Assembly (NCBI GenBank): GCA_014925825.1
Contig: JACGCK010000037.1
Coordinates: 248,001 to 312,000, forward strand
Reading direction: 5' to 3'
From: Pholiota molesta
Lineage: Eukaryota; Basidiomycota; Agaricomycetes; Agaricales; Strophariaceae
DNA: 64,000 nt
Shown: positions 20,830 through 32,926 of the stretch, piece after piece
Position numbering within the stretch: position 1 is the first letter of the stretch
Layout of the letters: every line of letters starts with the position of its first letter
Made by a program: the position numbers and the translations under genes
Notes under the pieces: generated by a model
The model's input: only the letters and a program-made list of their open reading frames with translations
Database searches by the model: none
What the model was told of the DNA's origin: nothing

Positions 20830-23800
20830 GCTACAAACGTAGTAAGACTGACAAGAGCAAAGCGAGTGCGAAGAACATGAGGAGCAATGAAGAGAAGACG
20901 AGAATGGCGTTGAGCATAAGCGAGTGCCGGTACGTCACTAGGTTGCCGTCCCAAAGGGCATCCATCGATGAGCTACAGCCTACCCACGCCTCGAAGTAGC
21001 ACGGCATCATCCGATGAAGTATACACGGACGATAGAGATCGCCACAGACCGACAATCCCCGTAAACCAGGCGTCCGACGTGCAAGAATGCGCATCGAGAG
21101 AGTGCGTCCGAGCCAGAGCCCGGCCTGCGGCGAAGAGCGCTGTAAGGTGAACAAGCCGACCTGGACCTGGACCAGGAGCACGATCGCCGGTCCGAAGATT
21201 GCAGTACATGCATAAGCCTTGATGGTTCTGCCTTGGTTCTGCCACATCACGTTCTCAACAAGTACCCAGTCAGCGTTGGCGCTTCGTGTTCGGAGCGGGG
21301 AGTTGCTAAAGAAGTCAAAATCAGATCAGGGTATCAAAAGCGCCTCGCACAAGCGATATGAGCGCGAAAGAAGTGTAAGGTCACTTATGGTCCTCTCTGC
21401 ACGAGGAATGGGCCAGGTGTGAATTCGCGAAGCTTGTCAGGGGCTCAGCAGCTACTTCATCGTCCTTTCCGTCAAGAATTACCTCTTCGATGCCCCTCGT
21501 CGCTTCCTTCACCTCCTCGGGGTCAGCTTGCGGAGTGGAGACCACCGCGACGCCGTCAGAGGCACTGTATTGCGCTCTTCTCGTGCCTTCTTCGCGGTTA
21601 ACCGCTCCTCATCATCAATGATCACGTCGCGGTCGGCCGCGCTAAGTGGGGGCTCGCAATTCGTGTTTTAGGTGTTCAAAGTTGCTGGAGGTGAAGAAAA
21701 AATCAGTTCAAGGCATAACACGCGTTTGGCTTGGGCGACGAGCCACATACATATGGGTGCGAAAGAGGTAGAGAGGACTTATTATCCGCTCCAAAGAACT
21801 ATCTGCACAAGGGATGACTGGCGCGTCATTAATGTGCACGTACACACATGCACCCGGCAGTGGCGCTGCTACTAGACGCGGGCTGCAAAACCTCATCGCG
21901 CTCTCGTTGAAATGTGATGATAGGCGTGTCGGAGGGCAGAGGCGTGGAGGGTCCATCAAGACGTAGTTGGGGGAGGATTTATGGTCTGGTTTGGCAGAGA
22001 CGGGAAAGAGGGAAGGGAAGAGGATTTAGGACAGCGTTTGTTGTTGCGAAGGAGAAGTCACGGGGGATATTGCGATATTTCGCAAAGGCGAAAGCCGTTC
22101 TGAATAACAATTGTAGACGGTCGCAGTAGGTGCTTGAAGCAGCGCTTAGACCTTAGCCAGCGCGAGCTCGGGTGTCAACGTCGCATAGCTAGAGGCCCAG
22201 ATTTTTGGCCACCGTCCCCATCCTGACACTCGTACTCTGGCGATGTGCACGATCGGCTCGGGCGGCTCCGCCTCAGCGAGCCCAGAGACAATATTCCTTC
22301 AAACTTCTCTCTCGAATGTCCTTCCACGGTCCAACGCATCATCAGTTGGACCTACAGGATCAAGGAATGGGTATTCTAGGATCGACGCTACATGTAGAAG
22401 GCGGTCCTGGTACAGATTTGCAGGCGGCTGCAGCACAGGCGACCGTAATGACATCTGCCACGGGTTGGGATGGAGCGGGGTCGATGGTGCCGGTGGGCAT
22501 TGGTAGGAGCCGCATGCCGTCGTGGCTGGAGAGAAGCCCGCCTGAGAAATCGGAGAGCCATCCTAAGGCGAGCGCGATGGGCGAGTAGAAGGAGCTGCTA
22601 GCTACGTAGGAAGTGGCATGGTTGTTCGTGTAGCGCATGTTGGAAGAAAGGGTCGGTGAGGCCTTGAGGGCGTGAATTGATGGCCGGTGATAGCCGGTGA
22701 TCCCGACAACGAGTAGCAACGAGCTGTGCTCTGCTGTGCTGTTTGCTGGTGCACCACCAGACTGCAACGACAACATCGTCCTCCCATCCTCATCGCGCTA
22801 GCGTAGCCAGCAGTGACGCGAACTCCACTTCGTGCCCTCCCCGCAATGGCTCTCCGAGTCCCCAGGCGGGCCTCCTTCCAGCCGCGATAGCACATCGCGT
22901 TCGTCAGCGTTCGTCCCACATCGATCGCCCCGTCGCGCCTAGTGCCCTCACGTCGCCACCTGACAGATGTCACGTCATGCGCGCGCCTGTGCCGCCGCCT
23001 ATGAATCTGTGTCAGGATAGGTCAGGACGAGAGCGAGGCAGAAACGTGGGTTGAGTGGGTGGAGGAACACGAGAAGGAGTATAAGGGCGCGTAGGACGAA
23101 GGTGGTAGGCGGCGCACGCCGCGTGTCGTCACGCCGCTGATCATGCCCAGGCGGGGTGGGGATAGGCATCGATTTGGGCGATGAATTCGAGGAGGAAAGG
23201 AATACGCCGCTGGCGACGCCCTTGGCCCGTTGGAAGCGCGTGGGAGTAGGCCAATCTAGTCTACTCTAGGCTCTAGCAGCTGGGGTCTGACGAGGTTCGG
23301 GAACGCGTCGAGCAGGCGCGCGCCAGGCTAGCACGCGATGGCAAGTCCTTTCGTCACAACACCGCGCGCGTCTGCATACGGACAGCTACCGATGTCATCT
23401 AATCTGATTCAGTCGCCCACCAGTCGTGGTCAGCCGGCGAGTCGGCCTAGTGCTTCTGCGACACCTGCTCTTGCTTCCTCCGCTCCCTGGTACTGCGCAG
23501 AGGGAGGATGCGGCGGATCCAGACGCCTTCGCCGGAGAACGATCTTCTCCCCACTCCTGCTGTGATTTTTTTCGGTGCACGTCGTCGATGAATACGCATA
23601 CTTAGATCGCCGCAGATGTGGCTGGAAGTTTTGACGGGGGCAGCCAGGCATTACTGCTCTTGCGCCGCTTGGCGACCTTACCGTGCCCTTTCCTACATTG
23701 TGTTATGGGCCATGGACAGGAGGTGGATCTTTGCTTGTATCCCCGCAGGGTGTCGGTGTCCTTTCTTGCGTATGACGCAAGGGTGAAGGCGCAGGAAGGC

Positions 23801-23960
23801 GAAGGCTGGGAGGGGTTCGGAGTAGGGTATGTGAAGTTCGTACCGCCGCCGCCGATGCCGATTGTGGGGATGCTAGGGAGGAGGAGGGGGGCGTAGTTCT
23901 GTATGATTCGCGCGGTTCGGCGCGGTTGGGGTCCAGTACGTATGTGGGCGCGGTGGGTGA
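20830..23960. other. Decayed duplicated block B
   Basis: This is the counterpart of block A. At about 20840-21240 minus reads membrane-like segments (TAIFGPAIVLLVQVQVGLF and LNAILVFSSLLLMFFALAL). At about 21430-21560 minus reads EATRGIEEVILDGKDDEV, and nearby LSAADRDVIIDDEERLTAK. At about 21800-21910 minus reads FNESAMRF and GACVYVHINDAPVIPCADS. The frames do not join into a whole gene. Its right part is cut by the insertion at about 23964-25600. Confidence 0.55.
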
Positions 23961-23963
23961 ATG

Positions 23964-25600
23964 AGAACGTCTTGCTATGCCAGTGAACTGGCCTGCTCTA
24001 GTGGGGAGCTTGCTACATCTGAGTTTTAATTCACACACACACACTACTGCCTATTGGTGTCTACTAGATGTTAAATACATATTTGCTCAAGTCAATGCCA
24101 TAAGTATCTAGAGTAAAACCAAGCTCTTGTTTACTTTGTCGGTCTGTTCGTTTACTTCTCGATTCATGAGTTGCAGGTGTCGCAGGTACACAAGACCTAC
24201 GATCTCCAGATTGAGGAGTTCGTGGTGCTAAAGCTTTATTAATATAGTATTTAAAAAGACAATATCTAGACAGACTTTGTATAGCAGCTGTAGGAGTCTC
24301 AAGAATTTGGGAAAGAGTTCGTGGATTTGTAGAAGTTGGAAGTTAGATATGAGATGGGCCAGCTTGATTTTCAGGCTGTTGATTATTTTGTGATTGCTGA
24401 GATTGGTTCTGGGCATTTCGGCGTGCATTTTGGCATGCAGCCTTGGCCTGAGAAAGAGAAGGATCCCTGGGCATTCTAGCCAAACAGAAATAGGTGAAGG
24501 GAGGTCTTGTCCTGTTCACCCGATACGATGGTAGGAAAGATTTGGCCCTGTACCATAAGTCTTGCCAAATACTGTCCCATTTTGATTGATTCGGCCGGGG
24601 GTGGGACATGGGACAAGGTGGCCGAATTTTATTTTGCGACCAGCTGGATCGACACATGGGACACCGAAGAAAATTCGGCCAAAAGATTTGACCAAAACGA
24701 CAGGAACAGCAGTGGTTTGGAGTGTTTTGGGGCAAAATTAAAAATTAAAAAAATTCACTGGTGCAGAATTTTTTCAAAACCAGCCATTCTTGGTGGGACA
24801 CGGGACAAACCATGAAATTCAGCCAAAACCACATGCTTTGGGACACGGGATGGCCGAATCAATTGAAATGGGACAGTAGGTTACTACACTGGTTCGGTAT
24901 ATTGTATACTAGTTCGGTTCAAATTGACTACAAAAGAAATCTATCTAGCCCAGGATCCAAGTGGTTGTCCCAAGCACACTAGCCCTAATGATGTGCAGTG
25001 TCTTCCTCAACTGGCGGGCAACTTAAGATTGCGGCCTGGTCAAGGGTACAAAGAACAAGCTAAATGTGAAAGGTATGTAAGAAGAGAAAAAGCCAGATGT
25101 TTGAGACAGGTTTTCAAAGCTAAGTTTTGCATTAGAGATTGATAAGATAAAATCTCAATTTTTTCAAAACACTTTAAGACTCCTGATTGCTGCAGATGAA
25201 GGCAGTGATTTGATCAGAATCCAGATTCAATGTAAAGTCAAGCTAATTGATCACTACAAATTACAGCATTGAGTAGGGAAGAAAAGAACAAAACAAATTA
25301 TTTACACAATATTGACAGTTTGTAAGGCTTCCAGAATTTTGTTTAAGGCAGGAGAACACAGTTTGAAGTTGGATTGAACCAAGATTGCGAGAGGCTGCAA
25401 AATCAGAGGCAGGAGGCAAGCAGGAGGTCCGGATTTGACGAACCCACAGCACAGCCCGCACAGCCATGGGATTATTCTCACGGGGTGACAAAAGCATTTG
25501 AAGCAAATAGAAACAATCTCAGTGGGTCACGTGGTTTAAGGAAATTCGGGGTCGCTATTCAAAGGGGAGCAAGCTCCCCAATGATCGAAGTGATGATCGA
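23964..25600. other. Unclassified insertion of about 1.6 kb within block B
   Basis: Blocks A and B are colinear up to GCGGTGGGTGAATGA (about 23960) and resume at GATGATGAGTTACGGC (about 25600), so the sequence between is extra here. ATGAG is present at both joins and may be a short target duplication. No inverted or long direct terminal repeats were seen. The interior repeats words like TGGGACACGGGACAAACC and has lysine- and asparagine-rich short frames without a recognisable domain. Confidence 0.45.
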
Positions 25601-25996
25601 TGTCGATGATGAGTTACGGCTCTGTCGCATGTAGATACGTACTGGCGTAGAGTTTGTGTGTAATAGATGTCTTTTGTCGTTTGTTACTGCTGCTGTTGCA
25701 AGTTGGGAACCAAGCCAAAATAAGTTAGATTCAGCGCTGGCCGCATCATTTTATCCAGCCTCGCACAAACAATAAGCAGTCGCGCCCACAATGCAACAGG
25801 TGGACACGAGTGTCAAATGTTACCCACAATCCAACATGGGAATGTCAAATGTTGTGCTTTCCGAATTCATGTGCTGGACGCTGATCGAGTTCCGTCCACT
25901 GGCATGAGAATGGCGACCGGAGTCAGCATCAAGACCAATCGTTATAGTAGTAGTATCCCGTACAATATTTCCATCGATGACGTTAAGCTAAACATT

Positions 25997-27731
25997 TCAG
26001 ACAAGATTACATGGAAACGGGTCATTCTCGTCCGCCGAAATCAGCAATCCAACGCCATCCACCAGCCTGACTGATGTTACATCGCCAACAGAATTTCTTT
26101 CTATCGCGCCTGAGACGTACGGGAGTGTCACTCCACTGCTACTCGTCACAGACTCGAGCCGAGTACAAACTCGAGCGAGCGCCTCTGCGCTAGCCAGGAA
26201 ATCCGCCAGCGATTCTTCATGAAGACTGGGGTCTGGTGCATTTCCGGAATTCGGATTGGTCGAATATCCGCGGTAATAGAAGCGTTCCATCTTCTCTAAT
26301 TGAGCCAAGGCAGGCTGCAGAATTTCCTATAGACAAGATGAGGAGGGACGCAGTCGAATGAGTCGCGCACGTACCAACTCCTCCGCGCTCAAAGTCATTC
26401 CATGAAGACCCAACTCCTTCAAGTTCGGCGCCCCTCTGACAATCGAAATCATGTATCCGTCGAGGAAGTCACGAGAAACTTTGTTGCGGTTTTTCTGCGT
26501 GTGGAACTGCCCGTCCAAAGTCTCATACCATAGAACGCCTTCCAGTCTGCGCTCGTCCCAACCCACACTTAGCTGGTCGATTTCCAATGATCTGAGTTGG
26601 GGAAGCCCGTTTCGCAACACAGCACGGAGGAGGTAAGGGACTTGGCCGTTATAGCTTTCGGTAAATCCCAGACTAATGAGCTGTGGAAGAATCGGGACCA
26701 ATGAGCGAATATCTTCAAATCTAGCCTAGAACGAATGCGTATTGAGCGTGATCACACAATTCGAGTAAATTGAGACTGCCGAACCTTCAAATGCTTCAAA
26801 TTTGGTAAAAATCCAACTTCTACGTTGTCCGAAAACCATGTAAGTTTACACTTTTTGAGTGATAAATCTTCGAGTTGTGGGTGTCGCTTAAAGAACCCAT
26901 GGACCAGTTTAGTGTCAAGGGGAGATTTAAACTTCTGCAAGCGAAGCAATTTTAAATGGGGAAAATCGAGGGATAAAAGGATTGTGGCCTCTTGTAATTG
27001 GCTTCTCAAGCTCAACGAATGCAACGATGATGCGAGATGGGGAAGGTTGATCAAAATTTTGAGACTTTCTTCCCTTTCCGGTCCTTCACTGGACCATTCC
27101 AGGCGTAAGACCGAAAGACGCTGAAATTCCGAATAAATAGGGCTTTCTGCGTACAAGCAATGTATTTACTCACCGATAAGGAATTGATCTCGTCGATCAC
27201 CGCCCCGGTTAGCCAGGGAGACATGAAACTGTGCCCGACATTGCGCAATATCAAGGTTTGCAGGCGTGGACACTCATTGCGTAGAGTAATCCAAAACTCG
27301 GCGAGTAAACGACCAGTGCCACACCGGAGTACCTTGAAATTCTTATCGTATATCCAACCCTTCAACAAATAGAGCCCCAAAGCAATAATACGAGGTAACA
27401 AGCCTTTGGAAACTAGCATCTGAATGCCAGCAACGATGTTGAATGCCTTCTCGCCTTTTCGAGCTTCGTCCGATAGCTCAGACATGATATATAGCTCCGT
27501 GACGGCCAAGCCTAGCTGTGGCTCGTCCAGTATCCTTTGGATGACAGCAATCGTGTCGTCTTCATTTCGAAGGATGAGACGCGAGTAGAGAAGGGGGCGA
27601 AAGATATCATAGAAGCGATGACTTCCAAGTGCTAAAGCGCGCAGCGTACGTGGAGCAGATCGCAAAGAGACGAACGAAGCTATGACGGGGAACAGTTCTG
27701 TCGGTAATGTGGTAAGTGCAACGGGATTCAT
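25997..27731 (-). CDS. F-box-like/LRR protein (copy 4)
   Basis: Exons 27731-27174, 27120-26785, 26725-26375 and 26326-25997 give 524 residues. It opens MNPVALTTLPTELFPVIASF and has KVLRCGTGRLLAEFWITL in exon 1, a small insertion it shares only with the copy at 36757-38509, so these two are sister copies. The tail is GVGLLISADENDPFP. It is divergent to the plus-strand copy at 28090; the 358 bp between the two starts must hold both promoters. The frame is intact. Confidence 0.86.
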
Positions 27732-27807
27732 GGTTGACGTCGGATTGTTGAAAATATGTTGAAGCTGTATTTTTACAGATATTACATGGAACTTGCATGG
27801 AACTGAC

Positions 27808-27826
27808 TTAGGGCTGGTTGATCAAC
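27808..27826 (-). promoter_or_regulatory. Conserved upstream element (copy 4)
   Basis: TTAGGGCTGGTTGATCAAC, about 77 bp upstream of the start at 27731, inside the intergenic region shared with the divergent gene at 28090. No matching word was seen close to that other gene's start. Confidence 0.45.
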
Positions 27827-28089
27827 ATTTTACATTCTAATCTTGGATCAGCTGTTGGTCCTTTCGTCGTGCATGGTAGCGTGATCATTTGAATGAATCG
27901 AGTGCCACTCAAAATACATCAACTGATAAGTATCTGAGTCGATATGTCAATTCACTGGCCCAAGGTAGGCCGTGTGAGTCGAATTCGTGCTGCATTCGTT
28001 CAACTTCCAGCTTCAATCCCTTCACTGATTATTGAATAGACACGAAATCTCAACTCAGTTCTGCCCACAACACTAATTCCGTTGCGCTG

Positions 28090-29790
28090 ATGCCGCCTCT
28101 CACCCTTCCCCCCGAACTTTTCTCACTCATCGCTTCATTCATTCCTTTACGCTCCGCTCCTCCTACTCTGCTCTCTTTGGCCCTTGGAAATCGCCTCTTT
28201 TACAGTATCGTCCGTCCCATCCTCTACGCGCGTCTCATCCTCAGGAATGAAGACGATGCAGTCGCAGTCATCCAGAGAATACTGCGCGAGCCACAACTGG
28301 GATTAGGAGTCACGGAGCTACACGTCATGTCCGAGCTTTCCGTCACAACTCGGAAAGGAAGAAAGCCCTTCGATGTCCTTGTCGGCATCCAGTTGCTAGT
28401 CAAGGAGCGGCTGATACCTCGTCTTGTTGCCCTGGGCATTCACTTACTGCATGGTTGGCTTCTACCTGTCGAGTTTTGGAGAAGTCTGCGTAACGAATAC
28501 CCTAGTTTGCATACCTTGGATTTGCGGAATGTGGGACAGGGTTCTCATCACCTTTGGTTATCTGGACATGTAATCGACGAGATTAATTCCATTTCGGCGA
28601 GTGTTCAGATTCCTCCTCTTTAATGACGTCTTACCAAGGTCTACAGGGCCTATCCGTTTTACGCCTGGAGTGGACGGGTGAAGGTCTGGCAAGAACGAAC
28701 AACTTGAAAATAATAAACAATCTTCCATGCCACGCGTCGTCATTGCGTACCTTGTATCTGAAGAGCGATTATCAAGATGGAAGTCGCATTCTATCGTTCG
28801 AATTTCCCAACCTGAAATCGCTCCATTTGGACCATTTTGCGTCTAGAGACCATGAGATTCCACAGGCGATAGACTTCTTCAGGCGGCACCCTAAACTTGA
28901 GAGTTTATCACTCACCAACTGCCTCGACCACTGGTTTACTGACAAGGAGATTGGCAAGGGCTTCTTGCCTAATCTGAAGCATTTGAAGGTCAGTACATTC
29001 AATATCGTGCAGAATCTTTGATCCTATCCAACGTATTTTGTTCTAGGCTAGGTTCTGGGAAATTCACAAGGTGGTCGCCATCCTTCCGCAGCTCGTCAGT
29101 TTGGGGTTTACCGAAAGCTATAACGGACAGGTTCCTTATCTCCTGCGAGCCATCTTACCGAACGGCCTTCCTCAGCTGAAGTCTCTTGAAATCCAACAGG
29201 ATATTTGGGGTTGGGATAATTACAGACAGGAAGGCGATCTTTGGTACGAGACTTTGGATGGACAGTTCCGGACGGAGCAGAATAGGAAGAAAATTCCACG
29301 AAGTTTTATGGATGGATACATGCACTCGATTGTCAGAGGGGCGCCGAATCTGGAGGAGCTTGGACTTCACGGAGCGACTCTGGGTTCGAAATCATTGGTG
29401 GGTGACTTATCGAAGATGGCTGTATATGTCGACTCAGATGTTATCTTCGTATAGCAAACTCTCGGTCCTATTTTATCTGAGCTCGTACACATGAAACGAT
29501 TCTACTATTGCGGATTTGCGACGGAACCGAAGTACGGCAATGCGCCGCCACCAGAGCTGCATGAAGAAATGCGGACGAAATTCCTTTCTAGTGCAGAAGC
29601 GCTGGGTATAGTCTGTACGGGGCTCGAATCTGTAACGAGCATTAGCGGGAAACATCTCCCGTATATCTCTGCGAAGATTCTGCGCGATGCCAATGGCGAT
29701 GTAGCGAGGGTCGACCAGAAAGACGGAGTCGGCATGCTGCTTTCATCGGACAAAGACGACCCGTTTCCTAGTCATAATAATATCTATTAG
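28090..29790 (+). CDS. F-box-like/LRR protein (copy 5), with a GC-AG first intron
   Basis: Exons 28090-28596, 28647-28988, 29047-29397 and 29455-29790 give 511 residues. The first intron starts GCGAGT instead of GTGAGT but sits exactly where the paralogs have theirs and ends CTACAG; without it, exon 1 meets a stop at 28621. The start MPPLTLPPELFSLIASF is shorter than in the others, and exon 1 lacks about 15 codons around HGWLLPVEFW. The last exon reads HMKRFYYCGFATEPKYG and ends GVGMLLSSDKDDPFP. It is the most divergent plus-strand copy and is closest to the fragment near 49 kb. Confidence 0.85.
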
Positions 29791-31000
29791 CTTAGCGTAG
29801 CCTCGTCAAACACTGTTTGATGCTAAAGATGAGTCTTAGAACGCCCACGCAAGTGAAATCAAAGACATATTCCAGAATGGAATTTGCACATTGTCCTAAG
29901 TTACAATTGTCGTGACGCAAGTTATTAGGTAGAAGCCATATAAATAAAAGACAACGATGAAGGTCGCTTCGCTGGTCTTTCACTCCCTATTGATCCACGC
30001 GCTGATGGTTAGATCCGAGAGCTAGGCGCGGACCCTGTCCATGTTGCTCTCTGCCAAGCATGAGAGCGACTTGTTAGATAAACATCGCTGCAGAATAGCT
30101 GGGTATGGACTCAATCGATAACCAGGAATTATGGGAGCAGGGAGATCACAGCAGGACTTTCCAGCACGGAGCATCTCACAGAAGGGTGGAATTAAGCTGG
30201 CCATTGACAGCAAAATCTGAGAGCGTCTTCGGCGCCGTGAGGTCACCAGCAGCCTCGGGACGCTTTCAGGTCGGAGCTAAAACTAAATTCCACCCTTGGA
30301 TGATGATACCCCAATCATAACGCTATGAGTCCCATCACACGGGAGATTTCAGGAGGAAAGTACAGCAGACCAGGGGCGGACCTGGGCGCCAGGCCAGGAC
30401 GAAGGAAAAGCAGCAGAGAAACAGATGATGGTGGTCGAATCCTGTCGTACCCAAGAAACCAATTTGATCATTTGTTAGTCTTCCAAGTCAATATGTAGTG
30501 CGCACCGCACAGTATTTAGCAGCTCCAACTAGCGTTCTCGTGGTTCAGCAGTCCAGCCAGTTTCATCGGTCAGTCCGCGCGGTACATCCTGAGCGCACAT
30601 GCAGAAGCTGGGCAGCGCGGCCAGTTCCACCATGTATACCCTCTAGCCAGATCGTTGCACAGGAATGATGTTGCAGATGGAATTCTCTCGGGGGGAGAAG
30701 GTTCGTCGTCCTTGGTGAGTTGCCCCGATCCACCACTGCACTTAGATCAGAGTTTGTTAGGGGCGATGGTAGTGCGCAGAGCACCGGGCTAGCATTCGCC
30801 AATGGGCCTGTTTTCTGATGCTGTTAACGACTGCTTCACAACGTGGAGAAGTGCTCACCATCAGTCCCTCCCAGTTCTCGTCATCAACATCGGAATCGCC
30901 GACGTCGTCATCGCGCTCGTGAAGCTCAGCTGCAGTTCATGAGCATGTCGCTAACATGATAGAATGGGACTGTTCACCAGCTGGCAGCGATAGCCGTCAA
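29791..31000. other. Spacer without a recognised gene
   Basis: The first 100 bases are 3' flank whose words (GCCCACGCAAGTGAAATCAA) recur after the exon fragment near 49.17 kb. Beyond that only short frames are present, with no family resemblance, inverted ends or tRNA-like fold that I could support. Confidence 0.5.
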
Positions 31001-31004
31001 TTGG

Positions 31005-32440
31005 GGTTTCAAACTCCGATTGTAATCGTGAACACCGCTCGGCGGCCCTGTTGTGTCTCGCTCCAGCTCGCTCCCCATTGCCAACACCTCCACTCAACCT
31101 CCACTGGATAGCCTGGACTTCTGCTCTAGCGAACACGCCACGGGTTCTAAGGGGAGTTTGTGTTGTGCTATGCTGGGTGTTCGAAGCTTCATGCGAGAGA
31201 CGCCAATGCGAGATACGCCAGCGCCTGGACCGCCGAGGTGAGTGGTTATTGCAGAGGACTCGCGCTAGCGCCTGGGCGCGTCCCCTGTTTTATGTCTGTT
31301 ATTGATCATGATTTACTGACTCCATGCCCTTCTTCTCCGTCTAAGCAGGCCCTCCTTCCTCACACTCGACGACCGCACTGAATAGCCACACCGCGAACAC
31401 CATCGATGAGCGACACCGGCCGCGCGGCCAAGCTTACTATCTGGGACTGGGCGCTGGAGGTGCGTACGCTGCTGTTCTTCATGTACGACGACCATGACCA
31501 CGAGATTACCTCGCCTTCCGTCCCCGTTTCGCGAACCTCGTCTCTAGCACGCTCGTCCGCCGCGTCTCCGCCACGTTGTCTGCCAACGGCATATGCGCGT
31601 TGCCCGCCAGTCAGTGCTCTGCTGTTGCCAACTTGACCCTTGATGACGCGCGGTGTGCGGGTTATGCGGGCGAGTGGGCTCCGCATCTCGTAGTGATCTC
31701 TGAAGCAGCGCCCATAGTCCGGGGCGAAGCGCCTGCCTGTTCACGTCTCACCGCCGTCGCTTGTCCTCGCCGTTAACACACAGTCTGGTTGGTAGATACG
31801 ACGCAGCCTCTCAACGTGGGTCTAACCGCACGTCGATCGTCGTTGTTGGGCGGGATACAACAGGCCAGGGATAGGTCGCGCCATGGCTAGGCTAGGGATG
31901 GGGATGGCCATCTGCTTGGCCAGCCAGGCTCTGCATCTGCCTCGCGTTGTGGCAGTCCGTAACGTCATGCATATGAGATACATGTGCAGCGGAGCCTCGT
32001 CTTCTCGGAGGTGTGTCAGCCGTGGTACTAGGTGGACGAGCGATGGGGTGTGCGCAGGGGCCGTTTTCTGTTCTGGTGCGCGTCAGGATCTGAGTCGCGG
32101 GCATTAAGGAATGGCTGGAGCAGTCGTTAGCATGGACGCTTGCGCCTGTGCTTGAGTGCGCCATCCTAATCGCATTCTTGGGCTTAGAGTCTTTCAGCGC
32201 AGTGCATGAGAAACGGCGTCAAATACGAGGTTTCGTCTGCGTCTGAGCGTCGCCGAAGACGCATCGCCGTCGTCCGTTGACCGCCCGTGACCGCAGGATG
32301 TCGCGTTGGATGCGTCCGAGATCCATGCGCATATCTTTGTTTCGTGTTATGATGCATCTGTATGGGACGCTTACTTATCAGCTAGCTTTCGGGTCCCTGC
32401 CCATCCTACGATAATTGGCAGTCGTCCTGCTGCAGGGCCA
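31005..32440 (+). repeat. Segmental duplicate, first copy (partner 49230-50790)
   Basis: It opens TTTCAAACTCCGATTGTAAT and ends around CGTTGGATGCGTCCGAGA and the following 100 bases; the same words in the same order and orientation occur at 49.2-50.8 kb. Shared points include CTGCTGTTCTTCATGTAC (about 31470) and CCGTCGTCCGTTGACCG (about 32270). The frames are open but differ between copies and contain frameshifts, so no gene is called. Confidence 0.65.
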
Positions 32441-32841
32441 CGCACGCGGTGCTTAGCGCACCTGCTGCACCAGTTTACAAGCGTCTCGCAGAGCTGCCGC
32501 CGTCGATGCCCACGCATGCAACCTCCTTGCTGATCACCCCTTGGCATCCACCGCCCACGGCGAACGCCCTTCTGTATCACCGTTGGCAGCCAACTGATGT
32601 TGACGGAACGCGGTGGACTTGTCATTGCATTTCGTTCGTCGAGAACTAGAGGCTGGGCACGCGTCGGACGGATGAATACTTACTGTAGAGTATAGTCAAT
32701 TCAATGAATCTGATATACCGTGCCGAAGGAAATAAAACTTGGGTCCTGTGGGATTCTGCCCGAACGATATACCTACACACGCTGTCAAGTGTGCACTACA
32801 AGAGGAATGCCAGCTGATGAAGGATTAAAATATGAACACGC

Positions 32842-32858
32842 TAATCAACCAGCCCTAA
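32842..32858 (+). promoter_or_regulatory. Conserved upstream element (copy 6, plus strand)
   Basis: On plus it reads CTAATCAACCAGCCCTAAG, the reverse complement of the element seen before the minus-strand copies, about 70 bp before the start at 32927. The element is thus inverted together with its gene, so it keeps its orientation relative to the coding region. Confidence 0.4.
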
Positions 32859-32926
32859 GGCAGTTCATGTGAGTTATCTGCGAAAATACACCCCAACCTA
32901 CTTTCCCCACTGCGACTCCTTCAGCG

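Noticed and set aside
24020..24050. CA-repeat run as a microsatellite of interest.
   Set aside because: Only about seven dinucleotides; common in such genomes.
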